Positions 27,247-38,599 of a DNA stretch of 64,000 nt are shown one piece after another. A program made the position numbers and the translations under genes. This stretch comes from Vespa crabro (lineage: Eukaryota > Arthropoda > Insecta > Hymenoptera > Vespidae): NCBI RefSeq assembly GCF_910589235.1, contig NC_060958.1, forward strand, positions 12,025,437-12,089,436, read 5' to 3'. The notes under the pieces were generated by a model. It was not told the origin of the DNA and ran no database searches. It worked only from the letters and a program-made list of their open reading frames with translations. Positions within the stretch are counted from its first letter, which is position 1; every line of letters starts with the position of its first letter.

Positions 27247-28161
27247 AAGGAGATTATCTACTGACCTCGGATGAATCGGAATCGTGATCCATTCTCGCGT
27301 TCCTAGCGAATATTGCAACCGAATGGAATTGAATGCTTCAATGAGTTTTCCTATAAATTGATCCGTAAATGAATGCACTCGTTCGATCGGACAGCCAAAT
27401 TTGAGACTTATCAGAAAATGATTTCGATAATGAGCTACTAAAAACACCGAGCGAAGCAACGAGCGATGACTTTGCAATGACAGTGTGGTTCTATTTTCGA
27501 TTGGCTGCATCGAGCACGTGGTTAGTAAACTATAGTAATTCATTGACTTGGAAAAACTAAAGATATATTTTAGATAATAATACTTAGAAGAAATGTTTGC
27601 ATTCGGTATCAGTTTTCTTTTCCTTCACAACTATTAATGCATCGAATGTGTCTATATTTTCATTTTACATAAGTACGGTATGTACACGTTTTAGAATATC
27701 TTCTAAGAAGACGCGAGTGATTTTTGGCAAATTTGCTACTCGAAAAAATTTCATAACTATTGTGCTAAATATGCGCATCCTTTAGTATCGTCGTTGTATC
27801 AGACACAGAGAGGAAGATCGAGCTTTTTTCATTCAAAGATACGGAAAAGAATCGCAGAAGAAATCGAAAAAAAAAAGAGGAAGCGAGTTAAGCGCAGAAA
27901 GCACTCGATGTGAAAGCCCTCTTGCGGTATTGAAGAAAAGCTACATGGTCAGCTCGATATTGCGAGATGGAAAGAGAAAAGAAGGTAGAAGAGAGGAGAG
28001 AGAGAGAGAGAAAGAGAATAAAATAGACACGGTCGCTGGGCTTCCGTCGTCGGAAGCGCAAGCTCGAGGAAAGCTGACGCTTGCGCGAGTTTCGCTATGT
28101 TTTGCGAGCCGCGTGAATAGAGGTCGTTGGTGTCGTGCCGTCTCCGTTCACCCCCGATATT

Positions 28162-28165
<4 letters not shown>

Positions 28166-28214
<49 letters not shown>
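28166..28214. repeat. (CT)n microsatellite
   Basis: About 24 CT units, possibly near the EF1-alpha transcription start. Confidence 0.96.
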
Positions 28215-28217
<3 letters not shown>

Positions 28218-28563
28218 CGTTCGCTGTGCTTTCACCCGCGACATATCACGGAACGGACGACGGAAAGTACGTGCAAAGTACATTCGTCAAATACTTCAAC
28301 CCTTTGTTCTTTGTATTCTTCTTCTTTATTTCCATTCACTCTGCTACAGCTGGTGAGTAATGAACGAATATTCTTTATCTATCTGCTTGAAAAACTGACG
28401 GCCACAAAAGTCTCTCTTTCTCTATGAATCGACTCGCTCTAAAAACCCTTACTAATAAACCGGTTTCGCTTTTGACATTCATTAAAGAGACAAAATATCG
28501 CGAAATGAGTTAGGAATATTTTTTTATCGGATCGATAGAAAAGCTATCTAAGGATAATGAGTG

Positions 28564-28565
<2 letters not shown>

Positions 28566-28600
<35 letters not shown>
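28566..28600. repeat. (GA)n microsatellite
   Basis: About 17 GA units. Confidence 0.95.
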
Positions 28601-28602
<2 letters not shown>

Positions 28603-29337
28603 GAAAAAGACATGGCCGGTTTTCCGGCTGTTCGTAAAAAAGAGATAGTACGATATATTGATTCGAGGCGCCGCGCGTCGCGACCTACGAATCCGCCCTT
28701 AAGTCTCTCTGTCTCTCTCTTTTTAATATCAGCGGACAGCGCAAACTCTCTGAAACGCTAGTAAAGTTTTCACCGCGAACGGCGCAAAGTAAAAGCGTTT
28801 TTTGATCCACTTGGAGATTCTGCTTCTTGACCTTTTCCTCATTGTATTTCTAACGAGAAAGACTAGGATCGGCCATTACGCCGGGACGGCATTTTCCAAA
28901 CGACGCGCGACGTCCCTTTATGCGCCGTGGCTTTAACAAAAGGTAACGCTTTATTATCAATTGCGATAGGTTAAGGACGATCGATCATTCTTATCTCTTA
29001 TTTTAATGTACATTCTTTTATTCCTTTTATTTCCTTTTACTTCCGTTTCATTGCTTCAATGTGTCTTAAAATTTTCTTGCGCGAAATGACGTAAATGAAA
29101 GAGATTAATAGATTATAATAAAGATAGATAAATGAATAATTGGAAAAAAACGATACCAATTACGACAGCGATCTTTCGATTCGGATCCAGGCCGTGACGG
29201 TAAAAAGCCGAAAGAGAGAGACTTACGAAGAAGATTATTCAGTAAGGTTTCTCTCTGTCGCAGTGACAACCTAGGGAAACGTCGTTTCTTCGACGTGTTA
29301 CTGTTAGAGACAAATACATAGGTGCATAGAAAGAGGG

Positions 29338-29339
<2 letters not shown>

Positions 29340-29388
<49 letters not shown>

Positions 29389-29390
29389 GG
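29340..29390. repeat. (GA)n microsatellite
   Basis: About 23 GA units with one GGGA break. Confidence 0.95.
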
Positions 29391-30649
29391 ATAGGAATCA
29401 AGAAATGGCTGCAGTCTATAATTAGAAGAGGCCAGTGTACGCAATATATACATATACGCGAATTGTACTTGCACGTCGTGTAAGATTGGCACCGTTCGAT
29501 GCTCCTGTTTACCATCCCTCGATCTTTCCTAGATTTCCCTTAAAGATGACGAAATATCTAAAGGAATTTATATATTTTTTGTGCGTTCAGTTTCGAAGAA
29601 TATTCGATTCGTTAATTCCTATGTCCTCCAATTTTCCTCTAGCCTCTTGAAACGAATCAATACCCACCCACCTTCCTTTGCGATGCGTGAATGGATGCCC
29701 CAACCCCTCTGCCTTCTTTCCTAACAACACGGGAATTTGGACACTCGCTTCATTCTCCTCGTATCTCGCGCAATGTGTGATACATACATAGATAACGTGT
29801 AAATATTTATCGTAAAGGAAAAGTCCGATGACCAATCGTTATTGCCATTGGACGTTACTGACAATTTAATCGTAAAATTTGAACGTGACAAGTGAGAATC
29901 ATCGACGCCGCGGTCAACGTTAGATATTTTTCTTTTTCATCCTTTTTCATTCTTTTTCATCCCTTTCGACGAAAAATACATTTAACGACATCAAGTGAAT
30001 CTATAAAAATGAGAAACGTTATATCGTGACAAGGGGCACTCTTAAGGTATAATAATTAAACGATAGATCGTCGAAGCAATGAGGTGAGAAATAACTTTGA
30101 AGAAATAAAACATGCACACTTTGAAGGTTTAAGTGTTACACGTTTGAAAGGACGTTTCGTAGTTTCAACAAGTAGTACACGATGATATATAGTCAGGCAT
30201 TCCTCTCTCGCGAGCGTACCGTTGCCTCGATGAAATAGTTGCTATCGTCAACAAAGTGAAATCAACAAAGTAAAATATCGAAGGACGTAGAAGAAGAGAG
30301 ATTTTTTAAACGTACTCAATCTCTCTTAGCCTCGATACTCGACTCGAACGAGCATTTTCCGTAAACACGATCAGAGGGAGAGGGAACGCTTATAAACACG
30401 AGGGGAAACGATACGGGGCGGTACGGGGCGTTCGTGCCGTTGCTTACAAAGTAACTGACATGTACTGCGCATGCAACGAACTTTAACCCTTTATAGACCG
30501 ACGCGACTCGTAAATAGGAACGACGTACTACGGCCCTTAATAACGCGTTTAGCTACGGTCGTATCCTACGAAAGATGCGATCTTTTGAAATGATTCGCTC
30601 GTTCTAACGCGAATTCTAACTCTTTTCAGATCGCTAGAGGTACGACGAG

Positions 30650-31472
30650 ATGGGGAAAGAAAAAATACACATTAACATCGTAGTGATCGGTCACGTAGAT
30701 TCGGGCAAGTCAACGACAACGGGTCATCTGATTTATAAATGCGGTGGCATCGACAAGCGTACGATCGAAAAATTCGAGAAAGAGGCCCAAGAGATGGGTA
30801 AGGGCTCGTTCAAGTACGCCTGGGTTTTGGACAAGCTCAAAGCCGAACGCGAGCGTGGTATCACCATTGACATCGCCCTTTGGAAATTCGAGACTGCCAA
30901 GTATTCCGTGACGATCATCGATGCCCCTGGTCACCGGGATTTCATCAAGAATATGATCACCGGCACGAGTCAGGCCGATTGCGCGGTCCTTATCGTAGCC
31001 GCCGGTATCGGCGAGTTCGAGGCTGGAATATCGAAGAACGGTCAGACGCGCGAACACGCCTTGCTAGCGTTCACACTTGGCGTCAAGCAGCTGATCGTCG
31101 GCGTCAACAAAATGGACATGACCGATCCACCGTACTCGGAGAGTCGCTTCGAGGAAATCAAAAAGGAGGTGTCGTCTTACATCAAGAAGATAGGATACAA
31201 CACGGCATCGGTCGCTTTCGTTCCAATTTCTGGTTGGCACGGCGACAACATGCTCGAGCCATCACCGAAAACTATCTGGTACAAGGGTTGGAAGGTCGAA
31301 CGTAAGGACGGCAATGCCGACGGCAAGACTCTGATCGAAGCGCTCGACGCCATATTGCCGCCATCCAGACCAACCGACAAGGCACTTCGTCTACCTCTTC
31401 AGGACGTTTATAAGATCGGTGGTATCGGGACCGTGCCCGTTGGTCGCGTAGAAACCGGTATCCTTAAACCAG
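30650..31472 (+). CDS. EF1-alpha coding exon 1 (GTPase domain)
   Basis: It starts ATGGGGAAAGAA (M-G-K-E) with a purine at -3, covers the G domain and the start of domain II, and ends G-I-L-K-P-G across the intron (donor GTGCGT, phase 1). Confidence 0.97.
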
Positions 31473-32230
31473 GTGCGTTCAAACTTTTATTCGTTCAATT
31501 AATTACTCCTCGAACGATTTATATTATATTTATTAATATCCGTTTATACTGATGATCGAGCTCAACAGTGAAAAAAACAAGAAGAAAGAAAGAAAAGAGA
31601 AAAGAAACGAATCGTCGTCGCAAATAATACAACAATTTTTTATCAGGTATGCTGGTGACCTTTGCTCCAGCTGCGCTAACCACCGAAGTGAAATCCGTCG
31701 AGATGCATCACGAGGCCTTGACGGAGGCCCTACCAGGCGACAACGTAGGCTTCAACGTGAAGAACATCTCGGTGAAGGAATTGAGACGCGGCTACGTTGC
31801 CGGCGATTCGAAAAATCAACCGCCTCGCGGCGCGGCCGACTTCACCGCTCAGGTCATCGTCCTCAATCATCCGGGACAGATCAGCAACGGTTATACGCCC
31901 GTCCTCGACTGTCACACCGCTCACATCGCCTGCAAGTTCGCTGAGATAAAAGAGAAATGCGACCGTCGTACCGGTAAAACCACCGAAGAGAATCCAAGAA
32001 GTATAAAGAGCGGGGACGCTGCCATCGTGATGTTGCAGCCGACCAAGCCGATGTGCGTCGAGGCTTTCCAAGAGTTCCCGCCTCTTGGCCGTTTCGCCGT
32101 CCGCGATATGCGTCAGACCGTTGCCGTGGGCGTAATCAAGGTACGACATACGACGCTACCCGTTTAAATTCTATTACATTACGTCGCCGTCTTTGAACGT
32201 TCAAATAATTCATGATATTATATATTGTCC

Positions 32231-32285
<55 letters not shown>

Positions 32286-32418
32286 TCAACCATCGAGAGT
32301 CCTTTTCTATTTCAAAGTTATTTCGTTTTCTTCTTTCTTCTCTTTACAGAGTGTCACCTTCAAAGACACTCAGGGCAAGGTCACAAAGGCCGCGGAGAAA
32401 GCCCAGAAGAAAAAGTAA
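30650..32418 (+). CDS. Elongation factor 1-alpha, 461 aa
   Basis: eEF1A is the GTPase that delivers aminoacyl-tRNA to the ribosomal A site in the cytosol. Exons 30650-31472, 31647-32140 and 32350-32418 join in frame with GT-AG introns and give the full family length. GTP-binding motifs are intact: GHVDSGKS at residues 14-21, DAPGH at 91-95 and NKMD at 153-156. The C-terminus ends K-A-A-E-K-A-Q-K-K-K. Compared with the usual insect form, several positions look unusual (KYSVT, AAGIGEFE, PSPKTIW, GMLVTFAPAAL). Hymenoptera carry two intron-bearing paralogues (F1 and F2); I cannot say which this is. It converges on cwo. Confidence 0.97.
31647..32140 (+). CDS. EF1-alpha coding exon 2 (domains II and III)
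   Basis: Acceptor TTTATCAG, donor GTACGA, phase 1 in and 0 out. It runs from M-L-V-T-F-A-P to V-A-V-G-V-I-K, with N-H-P-G-Q-I-S-N-G-Y and H-T-A-H-I-A-C-K-F conserved. Confidence 0.97.
32233..32285. repeat. (TAA)n microsatellite, EF1-alpha intron 2
   Basis: About 17 TAA units. Confidence 0.96.
32350..32418 (+). CDS. EF1-alpha coding exon 3
   Basis: Acceptor CTTTACAG. 23 codons, beginning S-V-T-F-K-D-T-Q-G-K and ending with a lysine run and TAA. The preceding intron carries a (TAA)n array. Confidence 0.95.
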   Translation, partial: SVTFKDTQGKVTKAAEKAQKKK

Positions 32419-32867
32419 CCATCAAGCTTTCTCGGAATCTCCAAGTTCGCTGGTCTCTCCATCGATGCCACCACCGCCAGGGTCTATTATTCCAGCAAGA
32501 CGCAGTTCGCCACGACTGCTCCGTTTGATCCTCACTCGATTAATACCAAAAGGGAAAAGATGTTGTGCTTACCCCCGTTACATTATCCAGTAGTATTGAA
32601 TCCGCGCATCTATCCAAACCTGCACATACAATTCACCCATGCCCCTCGCACGCCCCACATATGCTAGGGTTAATTTCGTTTTTACTTCATTATTACATCG
32701 ACGATATGTGTCCATTTACAGGTAATTACTCGGTTTCCTTGGACTCTGTGTAGTTAGGTTTTTAAATTAATATATTCAAAGAAATACTCACGGGATGCGT
32801 CGTTATCGGTCACACTGCGGCCAACGATTCGGCGCTACGTACGAGGCAGCGTGGCTCGGCGAACGAC

Positions 32868-32893
32868 GACAGCGACGACGACGACGACGACGC

Positions 32894-32942
<49 letters not shown>
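32868..32942. repeat. (GAC)n microsatellite, EF1-alpha 3' UTR
   Basis: About 24 GAC units with a few variants. Confidence 0.95.
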
Positions 32943-32948
<6 letters not shown>

Positions 32949-33291
32949 AAAAAGAAGGAACGTGCGACTTGTAGGAGAAGATAATTCAAACCTTTCTTGT
33001 ACCAAGTCTTTTTTCACTCCATCGAACAAACGCACTTGCAAAGAAACAAGAAAGGATGGTATTATCGCGATATTGCAGTCTGATTTTTGGTTACCGTTAA
33101 CAGAAATTTGTAACCTCGCTTAGAGAGCCCACGCTGCCTCGCATCCCCGTATTTTTAATCGATTCGTTTCGAAGAATTCATTAAGGCTGATTTGTTCGAA
33201 GACTTGGTTGCCTCGCTGCAATTAATTTTACTACTTATATAAGGATATCTATATAGTTGGTAGGATATTAGGACCGTGCTCCTTCATCTAT

Positions 33292-33323
33292 TATCTCTCT
33301 CTCTCTCTCTCTCTCCCTCTCTT
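33292..33323. repeat. (CT)n microsatellite
   Basis: CT array in the EF1-alpha 3' UTR. Confidence 0.94.
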
Positions 33324-33575
33324 TCTCTATACTTATCTATACTTATCTCTCGTAATCCGCACGGTTTGGCTCGACTTGACTCGAAACGAGATCGACAACT
33401 CGACAATTTTCGATGGCAAGCGCGCGAGTCTCCTTGCGCATTCATCACCGTTGATATCGGTGAATCCCCATATTTCTTCACCGCTCCATCCTCTTCGTCA
33501 TTTCCTATCTAATTCCATATCCTCATAGACGCGTTCTATGATTGTTTTGCCCTTTAGCCAGTATTATGTTGGTGT

Positions 33576-33581
33576 AATAAA
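33576..33581 (+). terminator. Polyadenylation signal for EF1-alpha
   Basis: AATAAA inside GTGTAATAAAAAAAAA, 1.16 kb after the stop, with a T-rich stretch about 30 nt downstream. Confidence 0.5.
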
Positions 33582-33685
33582 AAAAAAATTTAATTGCATC
33601 TGTCAAATCGTCTTTTTTCTTACCACCGGCGATTTTTCTTTGCGTGGATGATGATAATATTACAACAGTATTCTACCATTAGTAT

Positions 33686-33727
<42 letters not shown>

Positions 33728-33786
33728 ATATATAACCCGCAGATCAGAATGACCAAGAGTCAGTTTATGGTAAATATAATTTATTC

Positions 33787-34894
33787 GCAATAAATTCTTT
33801 GATAAAGTTACAACTAAAGATAGTATGTACAAACATATTTTATGCAACAAATCGATCTAGCAAGAAATTCAATGTAATGCAGGTCTTTTTCAGTCTTTAA
33901 TTGCTGAGACCCGTTTCGTGAGACATCGAGCAGACTCAATCTTCTCGCGATTTAACGTGGACACAAGTTATGCGCGAAAAAACGGCACTTTTATACACAT
34001 TCATTTATTTGATATAGTAGTATTGATTTGTTATCATACGTACGGGATCATGTAAAAATTGTAATGCACTAACCGCTATTAACCGTATATCTTCTCGTCG
34101 ACCCTGGGGCATTGTCTAGGCACATTCGGACAAACTCGTTTCGATCGTTTTACAAATCTTTATAAACAGTTAACATTGGATTGATGTTCGAGCCACTTTA
34201 CATTTTCTCCAAAGATCGTAATAATTAATGATCGCTCCTTTAAGCGATCCCGATCAAAAGAAATTTCTATTCGATTCCTCGAACACCAATTTGTACGCAT
34301 CTTATTTCGGTATAACGCGAAATGTAGTAATAATCTATTGCAATAAATTCTTTGATAAAGTTACAATTAAAGATAGTATGTACAAATATATTTTATGCAA
34401 GAAATCGATCTAGCAAGAAATTCAATGTAATGCAGGTCTTTTTCAGTCTTTAGTTGCTGAGACCCGTTTCGTGAGACATCGAGCAGACTCAATCTTCTCG
34501 CGATCTAACGTGGACACACAAGTTATGCGCGAAAAAACGGCACTTTTATACACATTCATTTATTTGATATAATAGTATTGATTTGTTATCATACGTACGG
34601 AATCATGTAAAAATTGTAATGCACTAGCCGCTATTATCCGTATATCTTTTCGTCGACCCTGGGGCATTGTCTAGGCACATTCGGACAAATCACTCACTTC
34701 GACCGTTTTACAAATCTTTATAAATAGTTGACATCGGATTGATGTTCGAGCCACTTAACTTTTTCTCCAAAGATCTTAATAATTAATTGTCCACTTTGAG
34801 CGATCCCGATCAAAAGAAATTTCTATTCGATTCCTCGAACACCAGTTTGTACGTATCTTATTTCGGTATAACGCGAAATGTAGTAATCATCTAT
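33787..34894. repeat. Tandem duplication, two copies of about 553 bp
   Basis: Copy 1 (33787-34339) and copy 2 (34340-34894) are near-identical along their length, with scattered single-base differences and 1-4 base indels. Both start with GCAATAAATTCTTTGATAAA, and GCAATAAA recurs right after copy 2. Neither copy contains a convincing open frame. It lies between the 3' ends of EF1-alpha and cwo. Confidence 0.93.
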
Positions 34895-35494
34895 GCAATA
34901 AAACGAAAGATGAACATTACGAAGCGCTCCTTATTTCGCTCGATAACTTTTGTTTGGTAACAAGTAACAAAGAGGGAAACATAGAATATGGAGAGAGCGA
35001 AGAACGAAGAATGTCAGAAGACTAAATGATGATTAACAAAAGAGCAGTATAATACTGATTGGCAAATGTTAGCCTATGCGTTAAAAGCACTCGCCAATCA
35101 ATTAGATTGTGTTTCCCCGACGGAGTTAATTCTCTTTTAAAGATTCTTAGGATGGCTTTGTCGATGTGAGAAAGAAGATCTACGAAGGAAAAAGAAAATG
35201 TCTTTGAGGATGGAAAATAAGAAAAGGGACAAGAATAAGATTGATAAGGCGAGAGGAAAGGCACACCGAAGCAAAAGTGCGAGCCGAAGATTCTCGTAAC
35301 TATTTTGTCTACTTCTAATCGCTTATTCTTTCCAACGATTGTAAATGCTAAAGCAACCCACAGCCTCGGTAAGTGAAAGAAAACTTCCTCTCGGTATATC
35401 GCGCGTTGATGCGCAATGTGCTCGATAACTACTAACAATAGTAATCGTTGTAATAATAACAATAGTTGCATTAATAATAATAATAGTAATAATA

Positions 35495-35580
<86 letters not shown>

Positions 35581-35852
35581 CGTCGTCACCGTCGCCGTCA
35601 TCATCATTATCACTACACCATCGTCATCGTAATCTTAATAATAGTAATAGTAACAATAATAGCAACATTAATAATAAAGAGGACTCCACTCGTCGAAAGC
35701 AATACACGCTATGCATATACCTTTAAAACTTAGAAAATGTGCTTTTCTCTCGAATAAATAACTTTTTCTTTCACGTATGTGATAAAATGCAATACTTTCG
35801 TGCAATACTAGTGTCCATCAAGACCATACTACCAAAATTGAATGGAACTAAG
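34895..35852. other. Intergenic spacer with a long (TAA)n array
   Basis: No gene recognised. The trinucleotide array at 35461-35580 produces poly-Asn and poly-Ile frames that are not genes. Confidence 0.65.
35461..35580. repeat. (TAA)n microsatellite, about 120 bp
   Basis: Mostly perfect TAA with a few TAG variants at the left end. The longest trinucleotide array in the window. Confidence 0.97.
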
Positions 35853-35858
35853 TTTATT
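35853..35858 (-). terminator. cwo: Polyadenylation signal candidate for cwo
   Basis: AATAAA on the minus strand, about 480 nt past the cwo stop. Further minus-strand AATAAA sites lie within the 553 bp duplication, so a longer 3' UTR is possible. Confidence 0.35.
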
Positions 35859-36337
35859 AGTCGCGAAATATTTTCCACGTAAAAAAAGGCCCCCTCTCTG
35901 TAGAGTCCTCCAAATGGAGTCCTGTCTCATATATTATCATTCATATACGTATATAGTACCCGAGATAATAGGTACGTGATGTAGGATTACAATATTGTGC
36001 CTAAAAATTTGTCGCGTCAGCTTTCTTCGTTACTCTTTTGGACAGTACTCGCAGATACGAACGGACAACTTGTCGAAATATTCGCCGAATGCAGGACGCT
36101 TTAGAAAAGTAGGACGCTTCGCAAATACTCCGGAATGTTTCTAATGGACGATATTTATCGAGCGCAATTGTTCCTGTTCATAAAAGGCGCCAATGCGTCG
36201 TGCTAATAGTAGCACTCAGGTATCCCTCTCTCAAAGATAATAGCAATCAAAGGAATCTTCGTCGCACTTTGAGAGAATGATTAAAAATATCTCGAGCGAG
36301 GAAATAAAAATAATCGGTTACTCGTCTCGATGGATCT

Positions 36338-37053
36338 TTACGTCTGATAAATTGGACTGTGTTGGGTCGACCACGGCGCGGCTCCGTTTCCTATCGTATT
36401 GGTCGTCGTCGTGCCCGTCGTCGTGCCCGTCGTCGTCGTCGTCGTCATCGTCGTCGCCGTCGTCGTCATCGCAGTTATCGCGGTTGGACTCGGCGCCGAC
36501 GGTGGCGTCGAATGTTGATTGAAATTGACGGATATCGTGACCGGATGGAGGACCGTGTCTGGCCCGTTGTCCGGAATGAAAGCAAAGTAAGGGCTCAGTA
36601 TGGAAGCCTCGACGGTTAAAGGTACGTAAAAAGCGCCGCCATCGTGAAGCGCGAAAATCGGAACGCCGTGAGACGAATTCGCTTGTTTTTCAGGACTCGA
36701 CTTTATCCTCTCGGCGGAGAACCTCTGCTTGATCGAGCTCTTGAACTTGTAATTCTGAGGGCGATAGCTATTGCTAGCGCTGGGAGGCGTGCTATGAGAA
36801 TGGCTGCTGTGGTTACTGTCGTCGCTGACGATCGTGGGCGGCGGTATTGGACCCGGGCTGCAGCAAACGCCGGAGCCGAGCGGGCGCTGAGGACGTTCAG
36901 GATCGCCGAAGGAGCTCACGCCGGAGCTCGAGCCATGATCGGAGTGAACGGTAGGCTGGCATATCGTAGGTATGCTAACGTGAGCGTAACTCGTACCGTT
37001 CGCGCTACCATTCGACATTGGCATCTCCGGCTGAGGAAAGCCCAGTCTGTCGC
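36338..37053 (-). CDS. cwo: cwo last coding exon
   Basis: Minus-strand acceptor ATATTTTTAG. It encodes a Ser/Pro/His-rich region, then FKSSIKQRF and the conserved VPIFALHDGGAFYVPL block. A threonine-rich tract follows (TCG/ACG repeats near 36405-36475). The end is S-P-I-Y-Q-T with TAA at 36340-36338. Confidence 0.92.
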
Positions 37054-38166
37054 CTAAAAATATTTCAAAGAATTTCCGAAATGAAAATTGGAATAACGAT
37101 GGAAGAACATAGGGAGATAAAGGTGGACGCAAATACGCACTCGCAGCCAAAATCTTCTCGCAATGCTGTTGCAAGTGATTGGTCAGCTGTACGCAGAGAT
37201 GATCCCTCGCGTAGAAGCCCTCGACCTCGATGAGAAAGTGCATCGTCTCGCTGAGGCACTCTTGAAATCCCAGCCTGTAATGTTCGGCCGCGGTCGAGGC
37301 CGCGGTCGAATGGGAAACGCTGTCGATGCTGTCTTCGGGGTGCGCGTGCACGGGTGTAACGGTCGCGTGCTTCGTGCCTAAAGGAGAAACGAAAAACAAA
37401 ACAAAAAAAAAAACAAAGAGATCTATCACTTTGTCCTTGCCTCGAGAACGAAAATAATAAAGATAGTCGGTAGAAAGTTCTCGAACCTTGTCGAAGACCT
37501 TGCAGGTGCTTCATATGACGTATGGCCATCTCGATGATCTCGGTTTTCTCGACTCTGCCGCGACCCTTCTTCAAGTATTCCGCGGGTATTAACCTGCTGA
37601 GATCGGCAAGGCAATTGTTCATGCGATCTCTTCTGCGCTTCTCGATGATCCTGTGCGACATCGGATCTTGCTGTAATGCAAAAACGAACGATCGATCGAT
37701 CGATCCTTTCTCTCGGCGAAAGCCGAATAAATAAACGTTATTAATAAGCCTATCGAGTCTTTTCGCTAACTTTATTAACACTCGTTAACGAATGAAACCA
37801 TGCTGTGTCGTCATCTGATAAGAGCGAAACGCTTTGAATTTTAAGACTTAAGAGAATTTTAAAAAGTACAATTTATTCATATCAATTTTGCGTCGAATCC
37901 TTTGGATCCATAACGGACATCGGATATCGGAGAGGGTTTCTTATCTTTTGCCCCTTTTTTTTTCATTCGGTCTATCGCGTGTACGTTCGCGCATGTTGTG
38001 TTTATCCTAAAATTATTTCAATACATCTACTACGTACGTAAGTCAGTAGAGATCGTCCCTGCCGATAATAGAGGAATGATCGAACGCCCTACTTCGCTGG
38101 CGTAACTCCACAGCGATTTTCCACGTACACCGCGCGCCAAAATTAATCGAGTTAAGCTCGAGTTCT

Positions 38167-38210
<44 letters not shown>

Positions 38211-38548
38211 AAAAAACAACGTACGTAAGTTGGTATGGAATTGCCTTAGTAATATAATTTTGGATAACCGATCACGCGCCTTTCCAAACGTTTCGTTCGT
38301 CGTTTAACGTAAATAAAAAGCACAATTTACCTCTTTGTTCAAGCAACGCCTTTTCCTCGTCGGTGGCGAATGTACCGCGTTGACGTGATTAATCACCGGA
38401 TAATATTGCATATTCAAAATATTATCCATACTGTGCGTGACCATCGTCGTGTTTGCGCGATAAGATGTCCGAAACGACGAAATGACGACGAGGAAACGTC
38501 CCAGAAGTATAAGAAATCGAGGGAAGAAAAGCCAATGAGCTTTATATC

Positions 38549-38599
<51 letters not shown>

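Larger units (their letters stand above)
22250..28150. other. Intergenic region between divergent costars and EF1-alpha
   Basis: About 6 kb with no recognised gene. It contains a CT-TG-TA compound repeat at 22884-22943, CT/TG at 25291-25342 and a 14-G run at 27233-27246. A lone start codon in good context, followed by a donor, is at 23038. Open frames at 25387-25728 and 27169-27543 show no domain. Confidence 0.6.
28150..30629 (+). other. Upstream and probable 5' UTR/intron region of EF1-alpha
   Basis: A splice acceptor (AACTCTTTTCAG, ending 30629) lies 20 nt before the EF1-alpha ATG, which implies a non-coding first exon. A candidate donor GTGAGT after CTACAGCTG at 28353 follows a pyrimidine-rich stretch, but other donors are possible. 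GA arrays lie at 28566 and 29340. Confidence 0.4.
32419..33600 (+). other. EF1-alpha 3' UTR
   Basis: It contains a (GAC)n array at 32868-32942 and (CT)n at 33292-33323. It ends at AATAAA (33576-33581), which is followed by an A-run and a T-rich downstream element. Confidence 0.5.

Noticed and set aside
28127..28427. Open frames with Ser-Leu runs near 28.2 kb
   Set aside because: Generated by the (CT)n array; at most the region may be an untranslated exon of EF1-alpha.
30710..31057. Antisense open frames over EF1-alpha
   Set aside because: Mirror images of a strongly conserved coding exon; no independent similarity.
35416..35733. Poly-Asn and poly-Ile open frames
   Set aside because: Produced entirely by the (TAA)n array.
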